A stretch of 64,000 nucleotides of DNA from Bradyrhizobium sp. AT1 (GTDB lineage: Bacteria; Pseudomonadota; Alphaproteobacteria; Rhizobiales; Xanthobacteraceae): positions 294,053 through 358,052 of the forward strand of contig NZ_JXDL01000001.1 in assembly GCF_001590795.1 (NCBI RefSeq), read 5' to 3'. Positions 1 to 7,478 of the stretch are shown here, in pieces. Within the stretch, counting starts at the first letter, position 1; the number at the start of each line of letters is the position of its first letter. The notes under the pieces were generated by a model. It was not told where the DNA came from. It saw nothing but the letters and a program-made list of their open reading frames with translations, and did not search any database. The position numbers were made by a program, and so were the translations under genes.

Positions 1-124
1 GCGACTTCTCGTCATTGCCGATCGAGCCTCCGGCGCTGCCGGATTGCGCGAAGACGGAAGACGAGGCGAGGGTGGCGGTGAGGAGGAGGGCGAAGGCGAT
101 TGGACGGACGACGGCATCGGACAT
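1..124 (-). CDS. Secreted protein, N-terminal fragment (gene runs off the window)
   Basis: The first 41 codons of a minus-strand gene are present; the rest lies before base 1. The start is the ATG at 124-122, 29 bases after the stop of the caspase-fold gene. The peptide starts MSDAVVRPIAFALLLT and runs through a hydrophobic stretch to SSSVFAQSGSAGG. This is a clear Sec signal peptide, with cleavage expected after VFAQ or close to it. A Gly/Ser-rich mature N terminus follows. No domain can be named from this fragment. Position and export signal suggest that it is co-transcribed with the upstream caspase-fold gene and that both products work in the periplasm or outside the cell. Confidence 0.6.
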   Translation of the reverse strand, partial: MSDAVVRPIAFALLLTATLASSSVFAQSGSAGGSIGNDEKS

Positions 125-153
125 GAGAAAAAAATCCAGAATGAAAAATGGTA

Positions 154-1494
154 TCAGCGGCCGGAGCCGTCGGCACAGACGGATCCGATAATGCGGCAAG
201 CTTTGCCAGCCTTGCCGCATTCGTCAAGCGCGGCGTCTTTCGCGCGCTGCACGCCCTCGCGTTGGACCAGCGACCAGGATTTGTCCGAGATCGCGAAGGC
301 GCCGCAGCTTCTCCCGTAGAACGAGAGCTCGATCGGGCATTTGGCGCCGGCGCAATTGCCGCGCGCATCCGCCACCGCCGCGCGCCGCGAGGCGTGGTTC
401 CACGAGATGCCCCATTTGCTGCTTTCCGGCCCGTAGACGATCGAGCCCCATGGCTTGAGATCCTCCATCTTACGCATGCGCAGCAGCAGGCCTTCGGTGG
501 CTTCACCCGTCGGCGTCATCGAGATCCGCTGCTGGAGCTTGGTGATGGCGCGCGTCAGGCCGTCGGGCGTGTCGGGATCGAAATTGAGCTCGTAGAGCCG
601 CTCGCTGAGCTCACTGAGCAGCGCGGCATCGCGCAACGGGGCGCGGTCGGGATCGGCGCGCAGCCGCTCCGCGGATAGGGAATCGGGCTGCATCGCCGCG
701 ATCTGCGGCGGGGCGGTTTGCGTCGGCGGCACGAAATAGAAGGTACCGTCGATCGGCGAGGATGACACCCAGGGCTGCTGCGCCCCCGCGGTGGCGCGCT
801 TCACGGCGAGGCCGACCTGGTTGAAGGTCTGGAACACGTCGAGGCCGGCGGTCCGGATCGTCGTCGCCAGCGCCTTCGTGAAAGGGCTATGGCCGTCGTT
901 GCCGTCCTGCGCGACGTTGCCGGGCTGGGTCGCATAGGAGATCAGCGTGCCCTCGGGCGCGCGCATCTGCGCAAGTCCGCCATCCGATGATCGCAAGCCG
1001 CGTGAGCCGAACGGGTTGTTGCGGCAGGCATCGAGGATCACGAGGTTGAGGCGGGTGCCGGAGCCCTGCATCTGGCGCAGCACGAGGTTGACGTCGGTCA
1101 TCTGGAAATCGACATCGGCCTCCCGCGTCGGATTGGCGCCGACAGGCACGAGATAGTTGGAGCCGGCGACCTGCACGCCGTGCCCGGCGTAATAGAACAG
1201 CGCGACGTCGGCGCCCTGCACCTGCCGGCCGAAACTCTGCACCGCGACGTCCATCGCGCCCTTGTCGAGATCGAGCTGGGCGCGTCCGCCGACCAGCGTG
1301 AAGCCGAGCGCACCGAGCGTCTCCGCCATCAGGCCCGCATCCTTCGAGGGATTGTCGAGCGGCGTGATGTTCTTGTAGGCGGAGTTGCCGACCACGAGCG
1401 CAATGCGCTTCTCGGCCGATGCCGGCTGTGCAATGACGACGAGCAGCGCCAGCGCCGCCAGCCCCACAACGCGATTGAAAATCTTCGCGCGCAT
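154..1494 (-). CDS. Secreted caspase-family (C14) protease-like protein with DUF4189-like C terminus
   Basis: A 446-residue protein. Residues 1-27 form a Sec signal peptide ending PASA. Residues 28-260 are a caspase p20-type domain with the expected dyad: His105 in YYAGHGVQ and Cys157 in LDACRNNP. A linker of about 80 residues follows. The last 80 residues or so carry six cysteines and alanine-rich repeats (NCAGAKC, SCGAFA, DECGKAGKAC), which resembles DUF4189, a disulfide-bonded secreted domain. By family it should cleave peptide bonds, and by its signal it should act outside the cytoplasm. Substrates are unknown. The next gene downstream also encodes an exported protein. Confidence 0.85.
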   Translation of the reverse strand: MRAKIFNRVVGLAALALLVVIAQPASAEKRIALVVGNSAYKNITPLDNPSKDAGLMAETLGALGFTLVGGRAQLDLDKGAMDVAVQSFGRQVQGADVALFYYAGHGVQVAGSNYLVPVGANPTREADVDFQMTDVNLVLRQMQGSGTRLNLVILDACRNNPFGSRGLRSSDGGLAQMRAPEGTLISYATQPGNVAQDGNDGHSPFTKALATTIRTAGLDVFQTFNQVGLAVKRATAGAQQPWVSSSPIDGTFYFVPPTQTAPPQIAAMQPDSLSAERLRADPDRAPLRDAALLSELSERLYELNFDPDTPDGLTRAITKLQQRISMTPTGEATEGLLLRMRKMEDLKPWGSIVYGPESSKWGISWNHASRRAAVADARGNCAGAKCPIELSFYGRSCGAFAISDKSWSLVQREGVQRAKDAALDECGKAGKACRIIGSVCADGSGR

Positions 1495-1580
1495 CGAAAT
1501 TCCCCAAAATAATGGCGCCAGTCTAGCAGTCCCGGGTGCCGTCGAAAAGCGGTGAAGGGAGGCGGGCGTAGCTCACGCGC

Positions 1581-1627
1581 GTGTCCCGGACGCGCTGCGG
1601 CGCTCTTGCGCTGCGTCCGGGGCTCGA
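1581..1627. repeat. Short palindromic repeat, family B
   Basis: An inverted repeat built on GTGTCCCGGACGC and GCGTCCGGGGCTCGAG. The same GTCCGGGACACGAG-type ends frame longer elements at 19161-19256 and 55744-55884, so this is one member of a dispersed intergenic family. It has no coding capacity and is the first element in the repeat-rich gap after the caspase-fold gene. Confidence 0.6.
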
Positions 1628-1656
1628 GAGCGCGCGTTTGGCGCTCGCTCTCTCCA

Positions 1657-1743
1657 CGTCATTGCGAGGAGCCCTTGCGACGAAGCAATCCAGACTGCCG
1701 CCGCGGAAAGATTCTGGATTGCTTCGCTCTGCTCGCAGTGACG
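1657..1743. repeat. Palindromic intergenic repeat, family A
   Basis: Outer arms are CGTCATTGCGAG on the left and CTCGCAGTGACG on the right. Inner arms are GAAGCAATCCAGA and TCTGGATTGCTTCG. The whole unit can fold into a long imperfect cruciform of about 87 bases. A second copy with the same arms but a different centre sits at 46340-46447. Conserved arms with divergent loops suggest a mobile or REP-like palindromic unit. Confidence 0.75.
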
Positions 1744-1744
1744 G

Positions 1745-2440
1745 AGCAAGGTGCACTGTTGGCGTTCCCCAACTCTCCGGTGAACTTGCAGACACGCCTT
1801 CGCGATCTCGCGGCGCGTTTCGCCCGAGGTTTGCTGTCGTTCGCGCTCTTTGAAGACCAAAGGGCGCAGGGAAGGCCGGGCGCCGGCGGCACCCGAGTCC
1901 GTGGGCGTCAAGAACGCACACGGGGTGGACTACAGGTGATGCCGGTCGCCCGGCCTTCCCTGCGCGGTTGGTTTTAACGGTGTCCTTCGTGCTCTCCTCG
2001 GGGAGCGTTGCACTATTGCCCCCGTCGCCTTGCGGCTGATCGATGCGCGTGCCGGTTGGTCGCCACATCGCCGCAAGTCTTGACGCCAGAACCCCGGGCG
2101 TCGGGACCACACGACTTCTCCGTCCGCGGACGGCCTGACCTCAGCGCCCGGGGCTCGGTGTGCGCACCCCCGACCATCGACCAAACCGCTGTGACCGCAC
2201 CGTGTCGTATGCGCATCGCGCCAGAACTCACGGTTGCCCGCCCTGTCCCCACGCAATCGCGCCGGCGCTACCGCGTCCACCGCACCCCGACCCGCATCTC
2301 GTGACGATCGCGAAGCGCCCCTCTGGCAGGGCCGGGATGACGTGTGTATGCCACAAATCCGAAATTCGGGAAAGTAGAATATCTTTGCGGGAAGGACTTG
2401 ACGGTTTTTGGGTGTTTTGCCCGACGCCTCGCTGCTGAGC
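1745..2440. other. Structured gene-free element, probably a dispersed Bradyrhizobium repeat
   Basis: About 0.7 kb with no convincing gene. Several frames are open, but none has a good start, a ribosome site or a recognisable domain. It contains a perfect 19-base inverted repeat (1864-1882 and 1947-1965) and a second pair, CCCCGGGCG (from about 2093) with CGCCCGGGG (near 2146). Conceptual translations of parts of this stretch (for example AQGRPGAGGT) match strings I recall from many spurious predicted proteins in Bradyrhizobium genomes. That would make it a multi-copy element. The repeat status is recollection and inference; the hairpins are seen directly. Confidence 0.5.
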
Positions 2441-2455
2441 CGGCCAACTCCTCCG

Positions 2456-2565
2456 CCGTCATTCCGGGGCGCGCGTAGCGCGAACCCGGAATCCATCGTG
2501 CACCAAGCGGTGCGGCCCGATGGATTCCGGGCCTGCGTGCTGGTGCACGCATCCCGGAATGACGG
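2456..2565. repeat. Palindromic intergenic repeat, family C
   Basis: Perfect 13-base terminal arms: CCGTCATTCCGGG at 2456-2468 and CCCGGAATGACGG at 2553-2565. A nested pair, CCCGGAATCCATCG and CGATGGATTCCGGG, lies inside. The element ends 17 bases before the stop of the AraC-type gene, so it lies in the 3' region of that transcript and could form a large terminal hairpin. Confidence 0.75.
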
Positions 2566-2581
2566 AGGATACGGTGACGGT

Positions 2582-3460
2582 TCATTTCAGCGGCAGGAAC
2601 ACATCCGCGGTCGCCTCGTGCTCGCCGACATCAGGGACGAAGCTCAGCCGCTGGCAATAGATCGGGAAGTCGCGCGCCTCCTCGTCGCTGGCCGGGAGCC
2701 AGTCGCGATAGAGGTAGAGCGCGGCGGGCTCCAGATTGTCGGTGTAGCCGACCACCCGCAGCACCGCGCAGCGTCCGCCAGGAATCTCGCCGGCCTTGAT
2801 TTCTTCGCCGTTCGCCTCGATCGGCTGGTCGGTCCCGACGCAGAGGTCCGTGCTGTAAGCGCTGGGCGAGGCCGGTCGCCGTTCGGACCGCCAGACGTTG
2901 AAGGTCGGATTTGTCCTGGGGTGCAGGCCCGCTGCCTTGCGCCAGGCGATGAACCGCCGGATGGTGTCGCCGAGTGTTGCCGGGTCGCCCCGATGCTGCA
3001 TGATCGCCACCCGCGTCGGGGGCACATCGCGGATCGTCACGTCGTCAGGGCTAAAAATTCTCATGAGCTTGCTCCTCGCATTGTCGAGAGGCCCGAAGGC
3101 CACAAGCCACGGCTCCCAGTCGGGAGAATTGCGGAACGACGACGGCGATTGCCCGAACCGTTGCCGAAAGGCGCGGGCGAAGGCATCCGGGGCATCGTAA
3201 CCGGCATCCATCGCGATATCCGTCACGCTTTGGGCGTTACTGTAGGCCAGTTGATGCGAGGCGCGCTTCAGACGGGCCAGCTGGACATAGCGATGCACGG
3301 ACAGCCCGAAGGTCGCCGTGAACTGCCTGTGGAAATGAAATTTCGAGAAGGCCGCAACGCTGCTCAGCGTATCCAGGTCCAGATCGTCGTCGAGATGCCG
3401 GTCGATGTGATCCAGCACCCGCTGCATCCGGGCATGGTAGTTCTGAAGCGCCGCCGTCAT
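2582..3460 (-). CDS. AraC-family regulator with GyrI-like effector domain
   Basis: A 292-residue protein starting MTAALQNYHARM. An earlier in-frame ATG at 3556 would add 32 arginine-rich residues that do not resemble the family, so I use 3460. Residues 1-110 hold the two AraC helix-turn-helix units (SKFHFHRQF, then VTDIAMDAGYDAPDAFARAFRQRFG). Residues 130-290 match the GyrI-like small-molecule binding (SOUL/BmrR-type) fold. The arrangement of N-terminal DNA binding and C-terminal GyrI domain is that of Rob/SbmC-type regulators. It is divergent from the cupin gene at 3620, with a shared 159-base upstream region, so control of that gene is plausible. The effector is unknown. Confidence 0.85.
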   Translation of the reverse strand: MTAALQNYHARMQRVLDHIDRHLDDDLDLDTLSSVAAFSKFHFHRQFTATFGLSVHRYVQLARLKRASHQLAYSNAQSVTDIAMDAGYDAPDAFARAFRQRFGQSPSSFRNSPDWEPWLVAFGPLDNARSKLMRIFSPDDVTIRDVPPTRVAIMQHRGDPATLGDTIRRFIAWRKAAGLHPRTNPTFNVWRSERRPASPSAYSTDLCVGTDQPIEANGEEIKAGEIPGGRCAVLRVVGYTDNLEPAALYLYRDWLPASDEEARDFPIYCQRLSFVPDVGEHEATADVFLPLK

Positions 3461-3619
3461 CGTTCCGTTCTCCGTGGCAGCACCAGCCAAGCGCATGCGG
3501 GCGTGACCTGCTCGACCGATCTTGCGGTTTTGCCACGGGGCGCAGAGCGGCGCCAAGATGCTTTCAGCTCGGGAAACTTATGATCCCTGCGGTCGTTGAA
3601 TCGCGGCTGAGGAGACGCC

Positions 3620-4219
3620 ATGCCGATCAAGGATCAGGTCAAGAATTTCGCCAAGAAGCTGGTGGAGCGCCATCCCGACGCGGCAACCTTGCATGCGCTG
3701 GTCCGGGCCCGTCAGCCGGCAATCCTGCATTTTCGCGACGACGGTATCGTTCCGAACAATCCGAAATTTCCGGTGCTGCTCTATCGTGGCGCGGTGAAGC
3801 TGACGAAATCGCGGTTTCCCCCTGACGTCATCATCGACACGCTGTTCGACACGAACGGTTGGGGTCGGTCGTGGCGCGATACCGTGTACGACTTCGTTCA
3901 TTACCATTCGCAGATCCACGAAGTGATGGGCGTGGCACGCGGCACGGCCAAAGTCGAGTGTGGCGGGATCAAGGGGCGGATATTGAGTGTGAAGGCCGGC
4001 GATGTCCTGGTGCTTCCTGCGGGCACGGGACACCGCCTCATCCAGTCCAGCCGGAACTTTCTCGTCGTCGGCGCGTATCCGCAGGCCGGGACCTACGACG
4101 AGTGCACCGACACGCGCGAGCGTCCCGACGCCGTCAAGCGTATCGCCAAGGTGCGCAAGCCGGATCCGGTTATCGGGTCCGGCGGCCCGCTGCTCGATGC
4201 ATGGCGGTCCCGGCGGTGA
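3620..4219 (+). CDS. Cupin-domain protein (YjlB-like)
   Basis: A 199-residue cytosolic protein that starts at an ATG with GGAGAC a few bases upstream. The centre carries a single cupin barrel. HYHSQIHEVMGVARG is motif 1, with His and Glu in metal-ligand positions. GDVLVLPAGTGHRLI is motif 2, with the second His. Length and flanking sequence resemble Bacillus YjlB, a cupin family of unknown reaction. It is divergent from the AraC/GyrI regulator, which may control it. No partner enzyme adjoins it, so no substrate is proposed. Confidence 0.8.
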   Translation: MPIKDQVKNFAKKLVERHPDAATLHALVRARQPAILHFRDDGIVPNNPKFPVLLYRGAVKLTKSRFPPDVIIDTLFDTNGWGRSWRDTVYDFVHYHSQIHEVMGVARGTAKVECGGIKGRILSVKAGDVLVLPAGTGHRLIQSSRNFLVVGAYPQAGTYDECTDTRERPDAVKRIAKVRKPDPVIGSGGPLLDAWRSRR

Positions 4220-4289
4220 ACGAGGCGGCTTGCTCCGGCCCACCCATCCGCGGGCTTCCGGTGGAGAGCCGGCGCATCCAGGTGCTGGT

Positions 4290-4991
4290 TCAGCCCAGAT
4301 AGTCCGGCGTGAAATCGGCAAGCTCGCGCAACTCCTCGGGCCGTAGCAGCTCGATCTCGCTGCCCTCCCAGGCAATCAACCCACGGTGCCTCAGCTCCTG
4401 GATGGTGCGATTGACGTGGACGATCGACAGCCCGCAGGCATCGGCAACGTGCCGCTGCGTCATCGGCATGTGGAAGCAACCGTCCGTGACGAGGCCGACG
4501 ACCTCCAGCCGTGCGGCGAGCTCGCAGAGAAGGTGCGCGACTTTGGGCAAGGCCGCCTGCGCGCCGAGGCGTGCGATCCACTGCCGCGAGATTGCCGCAT
4601 CGATCAGCGTCTCGCGCCAGAACGCGCGCGTCAAATGGTGGGAGCCGTCGAGAAGCTGCCGAAGCTGGTTGTGCGCGACCGTGCCGACGATCGTCGGTCC
4701 GAGGCCGACGAGGTCCGCGTCCATCGGCGAAACCAGCAGCGTGTGCAGGCAGGGCATGTCGCCGGGAACGTGGAACGCAAGGATCTGGCTGCGGTCGCCG
4801 ACGATGCGGGCCTGGTAGAGGAAGCCGCTCACGACGAAAACACAGCGCGAGGCGGCCTCGCCCTGGCGCAGCACCGTCTCGCCGTCGGCAATTTGGCGCA
4901 GCGTGGAAGGCAGGGCGGCGACCTGGCGGCGTTCGTCCTCGGACAGGCCATCGATGGCTTGCAGACGCGCGATGAACTTCGGATGCGGCAT
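4290..4991 (-). CDS. Crp/Fnr-family transcription regulator (copy 1)
   Basis: A 233-residue protein starting MPHPKFIARLQAIDGLS. Residues 1-125 form the cyclic-nucleotide-binding-type beta barrel (DGETVLRQGEAASRCVFVVSGFLY). Residues 150-225 are a winged helix with recognition segment RHVADACGLSIVHVNRTIQEL. The N-terminal Fe-S cysteines of true FNR are absent, so direct oxygen sensing in that manner is unlikely. The C terminus reads ADFTPDYLG, matching DFSPAYL in the paralogue at 5406. The start is chosen because upstream in-frame sequence is non-family and overlaps the small gene at 5008. Confidence 0.85.
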   Translation of the reverse strand: MPHPKFIARLQAIDGLSEDERRQVAALPSTLRQIADGETVLRQGEAASRCVFVVSGFLYQARIVGDRSQILAFHVPGDMPCLHTLLVSPMDADLVGLGPTIVGTVAHNQLRQLLDGSHHLTRAFWRETLIDAAISRQWIARLGAQAALPKVAHLLCELAARLEVVGLVTDGCFHMPMTQRHVADACGLSIVHVNRTIQELRHRGLIAWEGSEIELLRPEELRELADFTPDYLG

Positions 4992-5007
4992 GGGCCTCGC
5001 GTACTGC

Positions 5008-5247
5008 TCAGCCGTCGCGCGGCACCGACGCCTCGACGAGGCGCCGCGAGAGTGTGGCGGGGGTCCGGTCGGAGACCGGCACCGAACGGAACGCGCGGAT
5101 CGCGCGGGCGAGTTCCTGATCGGACATCGGCCGAACCTGCTCTTTCGAGGTGCCAGCGACGAAGGCATCGCTGATGCGGTCGAAGTGCTCGCGCGTATCC
5201 GGCGTGAACAGGTCGCGGATGCGCTCCAGGATCGTCGTAGGGCTCAT
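5008..5247 (-). CDS. Small hypothetical protein, 79 aa
   Basis: A soluble, charged protein with a balanced composition unlike the arginine-rich shadow frames nearby. It begins MSPTTILERIRDLF and contains EQVRPMSDQELARAIRAF. Its stop is 17 bases before the start of the Crp/Fnr gene at 4991, so the two are probably co-transcribed. I recognise no domain. The fold is predicted mostly helical. A role as an accessory of the downstream regulator is possible but has no direct support. Confidence 0.55.
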   Translation of the reverse strand: MSPTTILERIRDLFTPDTREHFDRISDAFVAGTSKEQVRPMSDQELARAIRAFRSVPVSDRTPATLSRRLVEASVPRDG

Positions 5248-5405
5248 GACGGGACGGCTCGGTTCGACGTGGAGGGTGACGGATGGGATGCGACCCGCTG
5301 CGGTCGCGAACCAGATAGCAACCTGTGTCTCCGACTCGCGTTCTAGTCCGCTGACCCCCAGCCGGACGTATCATTTGATCGATCCGGCGCGACGTTTGGT
5401 GCTGC

Positions 5406-6143
5406 ATGGAAAAAGCCTACGACGTGCTGATCCGGAACCTCTGCGAGCACACTGCGCTCACTGAGGAGGATCTTGCCGAGATCCGGGCGCTCACCTTGAC
5501 GGTGCGCGATTTCGAGCCGAACGAGGATTTCATCCGTCAGGGCGACAAACCCGAACATTCGGCACTGGTCGTCTCGGGCATGGTCGCGCGATACCATCTG
5601 CTCGCCGGCGGCGGGCGACAATATCTCGCGTTCCATCTCACCGGCGACCTGCCGGACGCGCAGGGCCTTTTCATCGACCAGATGGACCACGGATTGAGCG
5701 CGCTGGGCCCGGCCTCCGTCGCCTTCATCCCGCATCGCGAATTGTTCGCCGCGTTCCGGCGGCGGCCGGCCTTCGGGGAGGCGGTCTGGCGCGAGACGCT
5801 GCTCGATGCCGCGATCTTTCGCGAGGCCATCACCAACAACAGCGCCCGGCCGATGCAGGCGCGCATGGCGCACCTGTTCTGCGAGCTGTTCTATCGCGCC
5901 CGCGCCGCGCAGCTCGTCCGCGGCGATCGCTGCCGCATGCCGATCAGCCTGGTGCAACTCGGCGAGACGCTGGGCATGGCGATCGCGACCGTGAACCGGA
6001 CACTGGCCGAGCTCCGTCGCAGCGGAGCCATGGACCTGCGCGAGGGCGAGCTGATTGTGCGGAAATGGCGGGAATTACAGCGGCTCGGCGATTTCAGCCC
6101 GGCCTATCTGCACCTGAAGCGGAAGTCGCCGCCCAAGGTGTGA
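5406..6143 (+). CDS. Crp/Fnr-family transcription regulator (copy 2)
   Basis: A 245-residue protein. The beta-barrel sensor domain spans roughly residues 20-130 (NEDFIRQGDKPEHSALVVSGMV, then YLAFHLTGDLPDAQ). The winged helix follows at 160-230, with LVQLGETLGMAIATVNRTLAEL as the DNA-binding element. It shares block-wise identity with the copy at 4290 (FWRETLIDAA versus VWRETLLDAA, VNRTIQEL versus VNRTLAEL), so the two are paralogues. They are divergently arranged around the small gene at 5008. No FNR-type N-terminal cysteine cluster is present. The bound ligand is unknown. Confidence 0.87.
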   Translation: MEKAYDVLIRNLCEHTALTEEDLAEIRALTLTVRDFEPNEDFIRQGDKPEHSALVVSGMVARYHLLAGGGRQYLAFHLTGDLPDAQGLFIDQMDHGLSALGPASVAFIPHRELFAAFRRRPAFGEAVWRETLLDAAIFREAITNNSARPMQARMAHLFCELFYRARAAQLVRGDRCRMPISLVQLGETLGMAIATVNRTLAELRRSGAMDLREGELIVRKWRELQRLGDFSPAYLHLKRKSPPKV

Positions 6144-6151
6144 GGGGTGGG

Positions 6152-6865
6152 TCAACCACCTGTTGTCGCGCGCAGCACCTCGTCCCAATGCTTCTTCACC
6201 CAATCGTTGCAGCAGCAGGCCCTGGCTTCGAGCGCCGGCCTGTCGAGGATCAGGATCGCGCCGCGACGGGTGGCGAGGATGCGTCTTGCCTTGAACATCT
6301 GGATGACGCGGCTGGCATAGGAGCGGGAGACGCCCAGCATACCGGCGAGCTGCTCGTGGGTGAGGGGAATCTCGGCTTGCCCGATCCGGTCCTGTGCGGA
6401 GATGATCCATTTGGCGGCGCGCTGCTCGATCGAATGGGCAGCATTGCAGGCCGCGGTCTGCAGCAATTGTGCGAACTGGCAGTCGGCATAGCGCGAGAAG
6501 ACCTCTTGCAGCACCGCCGACCTTTGCTGCGCCTGCTCCAGGGCACGCCGGGGCAGCCTTATGAGGGTGCCGCCCAGCTTCACGACGACGCGTGAATAGG
6601 TGAGGGACGGATTGCGGCCCGCCGCGATGCCCACCGCGGCCTCGCGTCCCACCAGCAGACTTTCGACCTCGCGATCATCCTCGACCGGTACGGCGAACGA
6701 CACGAGCGTGGGACCGCAGGGAAAGTGAAGCGCCGCGACGGCGTCCCCGGCGTGATGCAGAATATGGCCCGCTTCGACTTCGACCGGCTGAAGAAAAGGT
6801 GCAAGCAGTTCGAAATCCTGGTGGGGGAGTTGCCGAAGCAGATCGTTCTGGGGCCGACCGGTCAC
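6152..6865 (-). CDS. Crp/Fnr-family transcription regulator (copy 3, more distant)
   Basis: A 237-residue protein starting at the GTG at 6865-6863, preceded by a purine-rich AGAGAAG. A longer reading from 7027 adds about 54 residues outside the family. The sensor barrel occupies residues 10-125 (VEAGHILHHAGDAVAALHF). The HTH is LTHEQLAGMLGVSRSYASRVI, followed by a beta wing. The tail has three adjacent cysteines (ARACCCNDW), a position where related rhizobial proteins also tend to have Cys. It is convergent with copy 2, with 8 bases between the stops. A redox role for the cysteines is only a guess. Confidence 0.8.
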   Translation of the reverse strand: MTGRPQNDLLRQLPHQDFELLAPFLQPVEVEAGHILHHAGDAVAALHFPCGPTLVSFAVPVEDDREVESLLVGREAAVGIAAGRNPSLTYSRVVVKLGGTLIRLPRRALEQAQQRSAVLQEVFSRYADCQFAQLLQTAACNAAHSIEQRAAKWIISAQDRIGQAEIPLTHEQLAGMLGVSRSYASRVIQMFKARRILATRRGAILILDRPALEARACCCNDWVKKHWDEVLRATTGG

Positions 6866-7113
6866 GTTTCTTCTCTGGGCTGGCCGGGAATCGGCGCCAT
6901 CCAGAACCCTACGTTCGTCCGACGGAACCGACGGTTCCAAAGTGCACACAACGACGCCTCGACGACCAGAACTTCGCGCGTGGTTTCTGAATTCGGAGAG
7001 TCGTAAGCTGGCGCACGCCTGTTGCATTCAGGATTGAACATGGCGGGTTCGCCGTTGGCGGACCCTTCTTCCGGGCGCCATACCCCGTGCGCTTTGCCCG
7101 ACGGACGCCGGCT

Positions 7114-7401
7114 TCAATCCGCCCGGAATACCGCCGGGCCGGCGGTCCCGAGGGGCGGGGAGTTCATCAGCCGGAGCGCCTCGCGATCGCCGGACGGGCG
7201 ATGCTGAGCCGCATGCGCGCGATAGGCGTCGATCGCCTTGTTGGCGAGCATCAGCTGCCGGCGTTCGCCGGTCCTGAGCTGGGCTTCGATGGCATCGAGA
7301 ATGACGTTGGCGCTCGCGTCGGGCGGGCCGAGCTCGCCGCTCTGCTCGAGGCAGCTCCAGGCGATGAAGAAGGCGCTTTCGACGGTGCAACGAATGGACA
7401 T
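7114..7401 (-). CDS. Small hypothetical protein, 95 aa
   Basis: Begins MSIRCTVESAFFIAWSCLEQ and continues with a helical, alanine-rich body (ASANVILDAIEAQLRTGER, KAIDAYRAHAA). Composition and codon use look genuine, unlike the other frames here. No domain is recognised. It lies 77 bases downstream of the alcohol dehydrogenase gene on the same strand, with a strong hairpin between them. It may therefore be a separate unit or the attenuated end of that transcript. Confidence 0.6.
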   Translation of the reverse strand: MSIRCTVESAFFIAWSCLEQSGELGPPDASANVILDAIEAQLRTGERRQLMLANKAIDAYRAHAAQHRPSGDREALRLMNSPPLGTAGPAVFRAD

Positions 7402-7434
7402 GCGCTGCCAACGCAGCGGGGCGGAGAGCGTTCC

Positions 7435-7470
7435 GTGCTGCGGACCCGACTTGCGTCGGGCCCGCAGCAC
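7435..7470 (-). terminator. Strong hairpin downstream of the alcohol dehydrogenase gene
   Basis: Arms GTGCTGCGG and CCGCAGCAC, then after one mismatch CCCGAC and GTCGGG, enclose the loop TTGC. This is a near-perfect 16-base stem beginning 9 bases beyond the stop at 7479. No T-run follows on either strand, so it may be a transcript-end stabiliser or a partial terminator instead of a classic intrinsic terminator. Confidence 0.5.
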
Positions 7471-7478
7471 GCGATGGG

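Noticed and set aside
1523..2110. Possible minus-strand gene of 195 codons in the repeat block
   Set aside because: The frame crosses a palindromic repeat and the structured element, has no ribosome site and no domain. Treated as repeat-derived.
2408..3583. Plus-strand frame of 391 codons opposite the AraC/GyrI regulator
   Set aside because: Antisense to a gene with clear HTH and GyrI sequence. The frame starts inside a repeat.
5370..5385. Possible Fnr/FixK box (TTTGATCGATCC) upstream of the second Crp/Fnr gene
   Set aside because: Only the left half matches TTGAT-N4-ATCAA; the right half is CCGGC.
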